DNA from: Rhynchonema sp. JSB1_4
Taxonomy: Eukaryota; Nematoda; Chromadorea; Monhysterida; Xyalidae
Assembly: GCA_030248065.1 (NCBI GenBank)
Contig: JASAMV010004718.1
Location: forward strand, 62,001-126,000
Reading direction: 5' to 3'
DNA: 64,000 nucleotides
This document shows, one piece after another, positions 1 through 12,900 of this stretch. Below the pieces are notes generated by a model. The model saw nothing but the letters and a program-made list of their open reading frames with translations. It was not told the DNA's origin and ran no database searches. Positions within the stretch are counted from its first letter, which is position 1. Each line of letters opens with the position of its first letter. The translations under genes and the position numbers were made by a program.

Positions 1-85
1 TCTCCTCAACATTAATCTGGCAGCTGTTGTAGTCACGACCATCACGTGCCAACTGTGATGTGATGTTTCACCCATGCTTGCAGAT

Positions 86-3000
86 CGTGACCGAATGTGT
101 GACGCAGTGGCTGTGCATTGACGAGAGCGGTGCGTTGGAGCCGATAACGGGTGCGAGTCTGGGTCAATTCCATTCACACGAATGCCACATCGTCAAATGG
201 GACTATCGTGTCAGCTATGCCGGTCGGTTTCGCTTGATTTCAACTTTTTCTCGAAAAGCGTGATTTTTGCTTTAATTCACAGAAGCACGTTCGCTGGACG
301 GAGGCGCGAGCAAACACAAACACGGCAGCCAGGACACCGGTCGACTGCGGTCGTGCTATTTCTACTGGATCGGCACGCAAAGCACGCGCTCCATGCAGGT
401 TTTGGATTATTTCTTTTATTTTTTATTGTAAAAAGTCAAAGCAGTTGCCACTTTTCCACATGATTACAGGGTGCGTGCGCACTGGCTGTGCGTGACATGG
501 ACAAGGACCACCATCCGCACTACAGGGTCATGCACGGCGTCGAACCACCGGCCTTCCTCAATTTGTTCAATGTAAGAATGTGAAACATTACGTTTTCCTG
601 CATTATTGTACAATTTTCTTGTAATGAGTTAGTTTTAGTTCCAGTATGAGCGACGTCAAGTACAGGCCCTTGTAGGTGCAGGCGGACGCTGCACTTGCGG
701 ACTGACACTGTGTTTGATGACATTTCACTTGTTTGGATAGGGTTTTATGAAAAACTTGACACATTATCTTTGACCATCGTAAAACGGCTTGATTCTATCG
801 GAACCACGTTTAGGCTGGTCGAAGTCAGGCTCCAACTCGATTACGAAATATCCGGCCGAAATTATTGTGGGATGCAGCGTTCGCGGCATCAGCCAAAAGC
901 TGATATGGCCCAATCCAGTACCTACCGAATGCAAATCTTAACCCAACTTGTACCTTATAACCAATGATGACAGGGTCGGATGTCGATCCACCTTTGTGAT
1001 GCGCGCAATGCCGGTCATCAACATCAACGTCTCTATGTGCTCACCGGTGGCCCATTTGAGTCCGAGACATGTTTCACCGAATTGGACATTGCCACCAAGT
1101 CCGGCAGCCAAATTCAACCGATGCTCCGATCACACGGTGCTTACATGTTCGTCAACACCGGGGTCTCGTCATCTGTGAGTTGCTAGCATTATGACCCTCA
1201 ACATGATGAAACATTCCAGGGGAATTGTTGGAACGATATTGTTTGCCTGACACGATGGGCATGATAACAAGAGTTACGACTATACGACTATCAGTATCGC
1301 GATCCTTGCCATTTGTTGACACAAACCGATTTGAGTGAAAAAATGGATGTTGTTCACCGTTCTTATCCTAACTGTATTAATCCGCCCTTTACAACTCAGG
1401 TGACCATATGGATCGGTGAGCATGCAGCCCCGGGCACTGCGCATTTGGCAAAGTCCTCGGCCGATCGTCTGTGCGAGCCACAAGACGGCCAGCTACCCAT
1501 CGAGTACAATTTCAAGTCACGACCTACCGTATCCCTCACATCGATCACCAGTGGTCTCGCCGCGATCTGTACATCTCCGTCGTCGAGCCTGATTCCGCAA
1601 GCGCGCGGCCTGGACCCTGCGCAGACGTGGCGTTTGTTGCATGTCACTGCGAGCAGCGACAAACACTTCGGTGTCACAGAGTGTGTCAGCGCGTGGCACA
1701 CGAATCAGCACACAAAAACAGTGACGTTTCCGTTTGAACAGGTTAGAACTGCGATCCCTGCACATAAATTGTGGGTAAACAGGCTGATCGTGTTTAGCCT
1801 AACCAGATTGTCTTCCGGTTTGGTGCCTAGAATCACGATCGAACTAGCGTCAACCGGCTGGACTACTGTAGGCAAACTACACCAACACGAGCCCGATTTC
1901 GAAGGTGGTGTGTGTTCGAAACGAATAGAAAGAGAAAATCATCATGCTCCACTTTGTGTTCTTCAACGTGTAACATTTCCCAAATCAGCAGCCACGTATG
2001 AATGTTTCACTATTTTGCCAGCTGCGAAATCGGGCTCGTGTTGGCGTGGTTTGCCTATACCTGCCTAAGTCTCGTGAGCCTTCGTTATTATGCCTGGCCT
2101 GGCCCATCCGATTACAAAACCTATTGAAAGAAGTAAACAAAATAAACAAAATACCTGAGGACGATTTCCCACAGGACGATCTGTACGGTTCGGCTTCACC
2201 CCATCTGCTAATCCTGGACGTCGGCCACCAATTGTGGCTTTGGCACGGTTGTGGTGACACAAGTGATGTTTCACTGCTGAATGACGAATCGACTCAACTA
2301 AAAATGCGTCTGGCTCGGGTGTTTGCGTTGCAATTCGCTGCCGAGTATTGGACGACTAAGCATAATGTTGGTATAGTCAGTCATGTGTAACTTGGGTGGT
2401 AACACAAGATACGTGAATTTGGCCAATGCATCAAGGTTATCCAGGAAGCTGAATGAAATTGTAAAGGGGATCAGACTAGATCACCAAGTTGATGCCAACC
2501 AAACCAGGGTAAATTTCCGTGAAGCCAAGATAAATGTCGGAAAGTGACTTTTCGATCGATCAGCCACGTGAGGGCAATTTTTATTCACAGATTTTAGGGC
2601 GCATAAAAAATAAAGAGTCAAAAAACCAATGCCTGTAGTTCCATCAACCATGTGGCCGAACATTCCGACTGACATTGGCACAATCTTATTGACAGATCAA
2701 AGTGAGTGACGACGATCCAATGGATGTCGACCGTTGTGCACACGTGATCTACGCCGGGCTCGAGCCAGCACAATTCACCGCGCTGTTCCCAGTCTGGACC
2801 GAGCAACCGGACGCCGCTCACATCATGACACAGGTCAGGCTCGCTGATGTTTCACGCATTGATTGATACTGTATGTTTCCCTCCTCATGCATAGTGACGA
2901 GATCGAAATAGCCAGACATGCTCAGTCGTTACAAAGAGTATTTCAATGAGTGAAATCAAACTGTCGGCCACCATGAAGGGCAACCGGGTAAAAGGGCACG

Positions 3001-3392
3001 AGCGACCAATTCTGCTGGATGTGGCTGTGTTGCATTAGTCACTGTTCATACCAACAATTATGAGTAAGACAGCCAAACAGACTCGAGACAGAATAACGCA
3101 TTCCTGTCCTGTATCCTACCGTATACCTACAGTACACACCTAGGTACAGGCTGGTCACAGCGCCAACGAGCAGCGTTGCGTGTACAGTCTGTTGAGTGAG
3201 TTGAGCGAGTGCACGTATCCGGCGGGACGACTGCGTCAACACCCACTACCGGACGGAGTCGACTCGTCACGACTCGAGGCTTATCTCGCTGACGCAGAGT
3301 TCTTTGACATATTCCACATGACCAAAGATATATTCCACGATCTGCCCCATTGGAAACAGGTGCGACTGAGGAAGGAGCACGATCTATTTTGA
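86..3392 (+). CDS. SVIL: Supervillin-like protein, C-terminal part (5' end outside window)
   Basis: Exons read at about 86-205, 283-398, 470-571, 974-1174, 1400-1741, 2175-2366, 2695-2833 and 3150-3392. Together they give several gelsolin/villin repeats followed by a villin headpiece. Seen: a VKWDYRVSYAG segment, a CYFYWIGTQST segment (villin-type 'YFFWQG' position), VMHGVEPPAFLNLF, a DDLYGSASPHLLILD repeat start with WLWHGC, VIYAGLEPAQFTALFPVW, and a headpiece with LPDGVDSSRLEAYL, FHMTKD, LPHWKQ and terminal KEHDLF. The 'AGLEP..FT.LFP.W' segment and the order of blocks resemble supervillin more than villin or gelsolin. Supervillin family members bind actin and myosin II at the cell cortex. 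A small extra exon near 2950-2990 is possible. The stop is at 3390-3392. The family assignment is firm; orthology with vertebrate SVIL is inference. Confidence 0.88.
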
Positions 3393-4366
3393 ATATTTGA
3401 TCAATATCTGATTGATTGATTGATTGCTCACACCACTTGATTACCTATACTACCGTAACCTTGATCGACTTTCTGAACTTCTGTCTGTTCGTTTGAAGCA
3501 GCTTTGCTTTTAATTCGATCGCGCAGCAATTTCCATCCGCTTTCCCCTAACCGAGCCGCGATAAACAGCGTGATATGCAGCAAAATAATGTTACAGTATA
3601 TTTGCTCAGTTTTATACTGTCGTCTTCTGTGAACTGTTGGATTATTCAAATTCAGTGTATTTGTACAGTGATCGTTTTACGTTTTTGAAACCATTGAGCT
3701 TCTGGTGCTGTGCTGAATGCAACAAGGACGACTACATGTGTGTTCGTTCGTGTGCTGCTGTGTTTGCGTTTGATTGTGCACCTTGTTTTGATTTGCGCTA
3801 AACTGCTTCTGAACAGGCCTCAACACCGAAGTTGCGAGTTTGAGATTCGTATTATCTTTGTTTGGAAAAACAATCCTATGGCTTTATGTTTTGTTGTTGG
3901 TGTTCTTCAAATGCTGTACTCTATGTGTAAAGTTTTTTATTTATGAATTCAGTCGGCTTGAACGGAATCGGAGGATAAAAATTACTGATTTCGAAATCGT
4001 TTTTTGGCATGACGTCAGGTGCCTGACACATCAAAGTCAACTAAAATTTGAACTGACCTACATATAACACTAAAGCACGAAGCTGACCATCTCGCAGCAA
4101 AATATGTATGTAGATCATACAACAAAGAGAGTCCGGCTTTATACGGTTTTACATTTCAGTTGACGCAAATGTACGAGTGGCCAAATTCCAACTTGTTGCC
4201 ACTTTCAAATCAAATTGCCGAAGACAAGTCTCGCTGCGGTTGCAGTCCGAATGTTGTTCTGCAGTTGATTGATTGTGCCCATTAAATTCAGTCACGTTGA
4301 ATTTCATTTATTTCTTTTATCTGACTTCATCACCAAACTTTGGCAAATTCACTACAGATCTTACCC
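3393..4366. other. Intergenic region between supervillin and the sushi gene
   Basis: I see no exon-like segment with splice sites. It holds the 3' flank of the supervillin-like gene and the 5' flank of the next gene, both on the plus strand. Short open frames here lack family resemblance. Confidence 0.5.
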
Positions 4367-6455
4367 ATGTCCCTCAATCTACCAATCCTAACGGCGTGGC
4401 TGCTGCTGCATTTCGCCGTCAAAGGTTGAGTGTGTGTTTGCCAATAATTTTCCAGTTCGTTTTGGGCGTTACAGCTGAAACAAAGCACGCAAATGTACAG
4501 CGTGCTTGAATACCTCACGAGAATATGCAAGTACTCATTGGATACCATATCGCACACGCGCGTGGGCCCCATCAATTTTTAAAAAATAACATGCATGCGA
4601 GCCCGATATAATAATAACTAAGAGCAAAACAGGTGTGAGAATGTAGCTTCAAATTTTCTTACCGCGTCAGGCTTGTGTTCCACTCAACCCGAAACGATCG
4701 AGAGAGTTCTGGGTGAGCCGTACGACTGCAGTCACATCGATAACCAACCGAAATGGAACGAAGAGCCCCAACCGCCGCCGGGAGCAACAGTTGCCAGTCA
4801 GACGACATTGGCAGAATGCCAAACTCTGTGCACCAACAACATTGATCTGTTTTGCGGCCTGAAGTGGACAAAATACGTGGGAAGCACTGAATCCGTCGGA
4901 AAGTGCCTGCTGTACAACGGCACAAGCCTGATTGACAACGATCGAGCTCCAACTGCTGCGGACAAGAACGCCACGTGTGTGTTCCAGACAGTCAGATACA
5001 AGTGCAAAGATGGTGCGTTTGTGTCCAACAATCAATCAAACGATCAATTAAAATTACAAAATCGATGAATGCAGATTTCCTCTGGACCGACAAGCTGATG
5101 AGGGGTGAGTCCGATCAGTCAGTGAGATACGACGGTATGTGCTCGGACCTGACGCCGAACTTGGCCAAGACCACCATCGGACAAGATCAACAATCGAAAG
5201 ATCTCTTCCACGATCAATGCTCCAAACGTGTGTTTGTGATTGGTGACATTGTAATTCTGACATTCGCACTGACGATGGCTTGGTGGAGAACCTGACGTCG
5301 TCGGTTTTCCGAACAAACGGGCAACCAAGAAGCACATCCTGTACATAATTCGCCACAAAACACAATGACACCATGTTCAGCGTGTCAACAACCGCCCCCG
5401 GTGACCAACGCCAAATTTCGGTACGACGTCAATCGAACGAATGACAAAAGTGTGATAGAGGACAAAGTGACAGTGATGTGCAACGATGGATACATGTCGG
5501 TGATGGAGTGAATGATCGATGCGATCAATATTGATTATGTGTCCGATTCCAGTTGGTCACACCCGGCGTTCGTTGTGCTGCGATGCGCGCGATCGGGTCA
5601 TTGGCTGTGGTTGGACCGACGTGGCTGGATGCCGATGGACGAAAATGTCGAATGCAACCCAAAGGCGCAACACAATCGATCTTCACCCAACAGCAACAAC
5701 AACATGCTGGTGGCAGCTGACCCGTCAGTGGCGTCGACTCCCGAGTTCCTGGCGGCCATCTGTGTGATGGCATTTGTGGTCGCCGTGTGTATCATTGTCG
5801 CAACCACTCTGTTCGTCACCAGGTTGGCCGACGAAACGATTGCTGACAAAGTGGCAGCACATCATTGTGTTTGTGCGCCCTCCGCACGCGCGGTGTCTTT
5901 CAAACAAGCCAGCTCGCACGTGTTCTTGCTGTCCCAACCATCTGGTGTAGTTGCATTGACGATGATATGGTGCATCGTCCGTCTGCCGAAACGGGCTACC
6001 AAATTAAGCACATGACACACATTGGAAATGCGGTTTGAAATGTCAATGTTTCAAATTTCAGGCGTCGTCAGAAACAGCGTCGTCGAAGGCACTACCGACA
6101 CCGAAGGCACCAGAAAGGTGGCGTAAATGGCGAAGATGGCTCTTGGGTCAATGCCAACGACAACAACAGACCGAAAGCAAAACACGAAGCCGAATATCTG
6201 AGCCTCGAACTACCCAAAGACGCTGCTGATCAGCAGCCAGACAGCAATAGTTCGCAACCGTTCTCATTCTCGACCAGTGATCCCGAAAAACAGAAAGAGA
6301 AATCCAAATCGAGACAAAAGAAAGAGCAGGCGCTGGCGGAGGAGAAACGTAATCGAATGAAAGCAGAAAACAACAAAATGATGGCGCGTGATGCTGCCGA
6401 ACTGCCCACAACCAATACGGACATGGCCTTTTCGGAAGATGCCGAGGACAATTGA
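4367..6455 (+). CDS. Type I membrane protein with signal peptide, Cys-rich domain, sushi domain and basic cytoplasmic tail
   Basis: Exon 1 (4367-4424) encodes MSLNLPILTAWLLLHFAVK, a good signal peptide, and splices in phase 1 to exon 2 (4671-5012). Exon 2 encodes a cysteine-rich extracellular segment (CSTQ, YDCSHID, ECQTLCTNNIDLFCG, KCLLYNG, ATCVF, YKCKDG) reminiscent of a PAN/apple-like or similar Cys-rich fold. Further exons at about 5058-5100 and 5100-5240 are less certain. Near 5375-5490 a sushi (CCP) module begins (CSACQQPPPVTNA, then VTVMCNDGYM), and it is completed after a short intron by the exon at 5553 (LRCARSGHWLW, ENVECNP). A hydrophobic segment follows (about 5754-5830, FLAAICVMAFVVAVCIIVAT). 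The last exon (from about 6062) encodes a very Arg/His-rich juxtamembrane stretch and a charged tail ending FSEDAEDN at 6455. Function unknown; perhaps adhesion or recognition. Confidence 0.7.
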
Positions 6456-6615
6456 CAAGAAACATAAGTGACATTTTGGGACTCCAAACGATCAATATCT
6501 GCTCGTGATGTATCCGCAAATTACAACTGACCAGGATCTAGGTGCTGTAAATAAGCCCTGACACATATAGCAAGAACCGAAAAACACTGGTACCAACGCT
6601 GCGTTTCGCGATGGA

Positions 6616-6621
6616 AATAAA
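6616..6621 (+). promoter_or_regulatory. Polyadenylation signal AATAAA
   Basis: A canonical AATAAA lies about 160 bases after the stop of the sushi/membrane protein gene, with a second A-rich AATAAAAA just after it. It is the likely 3' end of that transcript. Confidence 0.55.
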
Positions 6622-7494
6622 TAAACCAATAAAAATTGATTTCGTTTGACCTGGTCGTTTAATTATTCCGCTTCTGTTTTCCCGCCCAATGGACATGGGG
6701 TGGGGTCATGCTGCAGAGTGCAGACCTAAACTCTCCGTGGAAAAGCACTTTTGTCGAAGTTCCCATGCGCTCATTCGCGCTTATTTATGGCAGCGGTCAC
6801 AATTGAATGTTTTTCCCGAATCAGCCAGTTGTAGAGTGGTCGAGTGTCGAGGTATCTATCCGCAGGACATCGCACACACGCGCCAGCCAGCACGACGAGA
6901 GTTGATGATCTGAGTTGACGACTATTCAAACGGTAACTCTGATTCATTCGGATTATTAAATATTGTAACACAATAAAATTGACAAGAGTGAACTGCCGTG
7001 ACATTTGTAGAAATCACCGAACAAACAAAACACAACGAATGAGAATATAAACGCCTGATCATGATAAAATTCAAGTTTTTCTGCCGTGAAAGCATTCACA
7101 GGAAAGCGTTTCATCCGTGTGACAGCTCACGAAAACTTGGCTTGCGAAAAGTCCATTTCTGGATGAGCCGCCATGAATCTGAAGAAGCGTGAACAACATA
7201 GGTCACAATGATTTGCTGATGTTTCACGCGTAGATAACTTTGTTTGAATGGACTAAGTGGCAAACCAGCAGCCCTGAAAATTCTGGTCAGAACTACCATA
7301 TTAACCAGGACAAAATCCGCGGCATCGCGATATTTTTCTCCTCGACCTTTAGTTGGTCTGATGTGTGAACACGTTTACACCAAAAATCTCGTTCCGGTTT
7401 AGCGGCTTCGCGCGAGAATAATTTCAGTGTATTGTGAGTGTTCCTCTTCCTTGTTCATGTTGCCAAATGCGAATGGAATGAATACTAATTTTGC
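6622..7494. other. Intergenic region between two convergent genes
   Basis: The plus-strand sushi gene and the minus-strand NudC gene converge here. No recognisable coding exon is visible. One copy of the dispersed GATGTTTCA motif lies at about 7219. Confidence 0.5.
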
Positions 7495-9728
7495 CTATAA
7501 ATCCAAAGAAAACAAGAGTAGCCCAGCGCACTTTTTCATCATTTCCTGCTTCTTCTTCTCCTCCGACGTTGGCAGTCCCCTTTCCTTCTGTCGTTGGTCG
7601 TACATCATCTTCTCCACCATCCCGCGTGTCTCGCCATCCAAATCCGACAGCTTCGAGTTTTCCGGCTGCACTTTCCTGGTGTTGATCTCGGGATCGGTCG
7701 TCAACAGACGCGACCACCACTGCATCTTGTTGATCTGCGACGATTTTTTTGGAAGTTGGGAATTGCCATATAAACTGTTAACGGCTCAACATGACCATAA
7801 CGGTCTTACCAAGGGAGCTATGCGAAAACAACCTCAGGGTTCCAATATTGAGCGAAATCGGTGAGATACCCCGAACTGACTAACGATTTTCCCTTTAAAC
7901 ACTTAGGAGTGGCTACATGACCAAATGGACATCGTAATCGGATTATCCGACCCAAACAATCCCCTGCACCCAATCATTGCCGGAAATTCATCTTCCAACC
8001 CATTTTGCCTTAGTCCCTCCCTCCTCCGATACTGCATTTATTCACCACCATGCATGTTGCAGCAGCGCCCAGCTCTGGTCCAGCCATATCATCACCGGAT
8101 AAAACATGAACTCAACCAAACCTTATCAAAGTTCACCACCACCGCCTTCTTATCCTCAATGATCCATTGTGCATCCTCCACCTTGATATCATGGCTCAAG
8201 TCACCGTCAATGATTGCCGCTTGATTCTTCAGTCCGATGGAAATGTGCTGCAGAAACGCAATGGCACAATTAGAATGAATTACAACAAGGGACGTTTTAC
8301 CGAACACAAAAAATGCAACCTTTTTCTCAATTTTCACGACCAGATCCTTGCCTTTGATCGCAAAACCAACGTTGAAAGGCACGCGTAGCTGAAAACAAGC
8401 CAGTTTTTTATTAGTATTATCCGACTGTGTGTGGCAAAGCAACAAAATCTTATCACACATATGACGACCAAACCAGTACCTCCACTTCCTCCAACGTTTG
8501 TGTCCAACTATATTTCTCCAAATCCGCCCCGTTGCCTGCATTCGGCTTCATCTTCCCTTTGTCTTGTTCATCTTCGTCTTCCTCTTCTTCAGTGGATTTC
8601 TCAAATATACTGTGTGTTATATTCGTGTAATTTGCGGGGAAAAGAATTGGCACAGAAACACACTGCTGCTGTGCGCTGGCATGCTGGTATAATACAAAAT
8701 ATAGTTTTCACCAAAGCGTTTTAATCTCACAATCGGAAGTTTGTTTTCGGCAGCAGTCGGATGGACGCATCAATGATCAATGAATCCAGGACAGCCCGAA
8801 TACTTATGCCAAAACGTAATATTTGACCAACCTGTTTTTCTGTTGACGCACCGTTCGTTGTGCTAGTACTTTGTGCTTCACTTGATTCCTGAAAAATTTA
8901 AAAAAAAGTGGAAAATGACCTAAACGACTCTAATCAGCAGCAACACAGCGCCCCAACCATAACCTTTTCCATCGCCTGTTCCTTCATGATCCTTTCCGCT
9001 TCTTCATCCGTGATTTCCCTTATCTTTGGCTCATTCTCATCTTCGGCTTGTTTCGGCGCGTTCGGTTGTTCCCTCTGCCTCTCCCTGACGCGTTGTTCGT
9101 CTAATCGTCGTTGTTGCGCCGCTTTGCGTTCTTCCGCCGCCTTCTTCTCTTGCAACGCCCGAGCTTCGTGCTTTTCGAACGCTTTCACTACCTGATGGTG
9201 ATGTGCAGGAAATCAACAAAAATGCAAACAATCAGGAACGCATGCATTTTGTTGGCAACGCTTACGATCTAAAACAAACCAATTCTCAAAAAATTACCGA
9301 ATATGCTCACATCTAAAATCACCTGATCGGACGGACCCCGGTTTACTCGGACTTTGACGTCAAGAAACTATAAGCTGGATAAAATGTGGTCGTTTTCTGA
9401 ATGACCTATATTGTGACGCAAGTATTGGATGTGCACAAAAATTGATGCAGAACAAATAGAGAACCACAAGCGAACCATTTGTCGGGCCACGGCTGTATCG
9501 CCTCCATTGCCCGTGTAGAAATCAGTCTTTCGAGACAGAAAATCAAACAGAACTTCGAACAGCTGAAACGAAAATCGGTTTGCAAAATCCATCAAACAGA
9601 AACTGCAGTTTCAGAAATGCTCAGAAGCCAGGACTAACCTGCGGCACACCACCTTCCATTTGCTGACACAGGGACAACAGCACTCCATCGTACTTCGAAT
9701 GATCCACTTCATTGTTGGACTCCGACAT
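7495..9728 (-). CDS. NUDC: NudC (nuclear distribution protein C, CS-domain co-chaperone)
   Basis: Seven exons on the minus strand: 9728-9639 ([18 protein letters not shown], then QQMEGGVPQ), about 9562-9475 ([19 protein letters not shown]), about 9198-8960 (Glu/Arg/Gln-rich coiled coil ending [14 protein letters not shown]), 8889-8832, about 8620-8480 (acidic stretch then [20 protein letters not shown]), about 8395-8100 with an internal intron, and 7737-7495 ([48 protein letters not shown]). This matches the NudC family from end to end: N-terminal helical domain, coiled coil, CS/p23-like domain and conserved C-terminal tail. NudC acts with Hsp90 and dynein/LIS1 in nuclear migration and mitosis. 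The extreme C-terminus ([13 protein letters not shown]) departs from the usual FMDQHPEMDFS ending, so a final exon may be missed. CNOT10-like gene lies 265 bp upstream on the same strand. Confidence 0.93.
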
Positions 9729-9992
9729 GTTTGTTCTTCAAAATATTTGACAAACAATTTTTAAATTTTTTCATTGACAAATCGAAAGATAAGTCCCGAC
9801 ACAAGACAGTGATTTCAACACAAAATTACAATCTAACAACAATCCTGTTTGAGCACTTTTATTCATCGCACCATTATAGACAGGGATAGGCAATGATTAT
9901 AGCGAAAATACAGTATCAACAAAACAGAAGAGGAAACGTAACAACAAGCAACAACCGAGAATTACAGCGTGTAGCAACAAAAGGAGGCACAG

Positions 9993-12900
9993 TCAACGCG
10001 GCCCGAACTTGTTTACAAACACTTTCGTCGCGTTATCGTTTCCTGAAAATAGTTTTTACTATTTTGTCGCAATTAGCCAGCATCTCAACATTTGAACCCA
10101 CCGTTCAACATGTGCAGGTAGAGCGCCAAAGGTACACCATTAGCTGGCAACTGCATTGGAGGGTTGTTGAGCTGAAAGTTGGAAGAATTTCACTTGCCTG
10201 AAGGTTGTTTGTTGCAGGTCAACTGCAGTGCAGGCTAGAAGATTTCTGAGCGGTTATTGATAAAAAACAATCACTTGTCACAAACCAAACATTGGAGAGT
10301 GCTAAAACGAAGGCAAATACTTCAATGAGTCAACTTGCAGAGTAACTGATTAGCAACCAATAATCTGCTGAACACTCAATTATCCAACGCACCATTTGAG
10401 TGAACTCCAACGCCCTCGAGTACTCGCCAGCGAGCGCATGTGTGACAGCCAGATTGTACATGACCACCGATTTGTGTTGTTGTGCTGTGTGTGGCAGCCA
10501 ACTGGTGTCACTCGATGTAGCTAACACATTGTCGGCTTGTGTCGCACACAGTCGCAATTGGGTTCGGGCTTCTGCCAGTTGACCGAGACCACACTGTGCT
10601 TCGGCAAGGTATTGGCGACTCAGCAATCTGTGTGCAAATGCAGCATTATTTTGCGTCAATTTGTTGGTCACTAGATACTGGTATTATCGTCATCCCTTTG
10701 GCATTTGGCATACCATCCCTGAAATATTCCCGTGCCACGACCGACGAAAATTTAGAATAACACTGGCGTTGAAAAATTGTAACCAAACCAGTACACACTG
10801 ATGTAACTGTGAAACATCAGGTTGCACGAGCAGTTGCTGCACCATGAACACGGCCGATTGCATTTCACCGAGACAAAGATGGGTGTACGCAGCCAGACAC
10901 AGGATGGAGCACCTTCAAGAACGTACATTTGAAATCGAAGCGTGAGAAATTACGAGAAAGCCAACCAAAACAGTACCTGAGTTTTTGCACGCCCGATTTA
11001 TTGAGCGGCGGGCCGGGTTGACAACACAGATAGGCATCGTCAGCCATATTCGATGGCAACAACGCAGCGGCATTGCGCAGACAGACTGACGCGAACTCGA
11101 ATGACGCCACTGGCACGGCACCGGGCGATGGCGCCAACGAACGGGTCGAGCTGCAGCACAATGATGATGACGACTATGAGTGAGCGTGATGGAGGTTTAA
11201 CAGGGTGGTAGAGCTTACTCGACAGTGTGGTTCCTGCTCTCGATGGAGAGATAGCGGACCCTCCAATTTTTCGGCGGGGGAGATAGTGCATTTCCGGGGG
11301 AGAAGGGGAACCCAAATTTGGGAAAGGTCATTTTCCCAAGTGAAAAAGTCATTTGACCCACTTTTTGCCCCTTTTTGAACAAAATCCCAATAAAAAGGGC
11401 ACCGGAGGCCCGGAGGGGGAACCCCTCCCTGAGCACTGCACTGTTACTCGATAAAACTAAATCTGTGACAAAAACCCGAACACAGCTAAACTCAGAAAAC
11501 CATGAAAAGATGATGGAAACATACTCTTTGTTATTGGCGATCACCATTTTGCGATGAGGACCGACACCGATGACTTTTGAGAATAGCTTCTGTATACGAG
11601 CGTCCAGATCGAACAGTTTTTGGTTGCCCTACAGATAAATATTTTGAAATTTCACTGAAATGTTGAGCGCATGGCTTCTCTTGGCCATTTTTTGGTAAAA
11701 TTTAGACCTAAATACAAGAATTTGTCATTTATCTGCAAGTTTGTCACCTAGAACTTCGTCATTTTACCTGTAGATTGATCAAATTGCACCAAAAATTGGT
11801 CAATTTGAGCCTAAGATCTTGACATTAAGCGTAGTTGAGGCTTGCTGTTCTCGCAATGAGAAAACGAAAGCACCGAAAACGTCCGCCTAGAATCTGCGAA
11901 ATGAGAAGGCTCCCGCATGCCAATGCCAACCGAGTTGTTATCATCCACATCACTCTTATTCGCAGCATGCACACAACATTCGGCCAAGCGCAGCCACAGC
12001 CGTGCATTTCGTGGGAACACCTTCACCAACGGCAGGATACATTCGAATGCTTCACGTGCATGTTGTTGTCCGTGCAATAGTGCCACACCGAGATTGTGCA
12101 ACATGTTGAACCGCCACATCAATGGTACACGCGTCAGATGGTCTGGCAGATGGAGATTGTCATCAGTTACTTGCTACAAACCATGCCAAATCATGTGTCT
12201 TTTACTACAGTACCAAGATACTGTGCCTAAAATGACGAGGACAACGTACGAGTCGAGATGAGAAGGAGAGTGTTATTCGTTCGTTATCTGTTTCGAATGA
12301 GCAAACAGTCCGTTTCCAAACCCAGCCAAACCAACCGCTACTCTGCTCAGCAGCGTCAAACGCATTTGTGAAGTATGACAGGCCCAAGTGCGGCTTGCGC
12401 AGCCGGTGTGCGTACACGCAACCAAGATTGTTCTGAAACCTATGAATCTCATGTCCTGTTTCATGATGAGCCCCCACTTTTTTTATTCACAAACTGCACG
12501 ATCAATCTACCTGCACCAGACAGTCTCTGAACTCAAACGTATCCGTGCCCGTCTCCATTGTGTTCACAAGTGCACGAATGGCCAATGTCGCCTGACCACT
12601 CAGGTAATCGTGATGCGCTCGATAAATTGGTTGTAATGCTGTGGGCTGAAATGGAAAAATCGTGAAGTGTTGTGTTCAGTTCAAATAACGAACACGTTAT
12701 TATCTTGTGGTTGCCCAGGTTTTGAATTCCAAATAAGATCCGTAGGGAGTAATGCCAACTTACAGTATTGGCCAACATGCGTTGAGCATCGGACAAACGG
12801 CCGAGCAAGAGCTGGATACGAATTTCGCTGTTGTCATTGTCACAGCTCAAACCAGAGTTTTGTTCTTCGAGTAGGCTGGCAAATAAAGCCGACTGAAATG

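Noticed and set aside
10800..10818. GATGTTTCACAG in CNOT10 as an acceptor site
   Set aside because: The frame reads through it as QPDVSQ in line with the family (QQPKLS), so it is probably coding in this gene.
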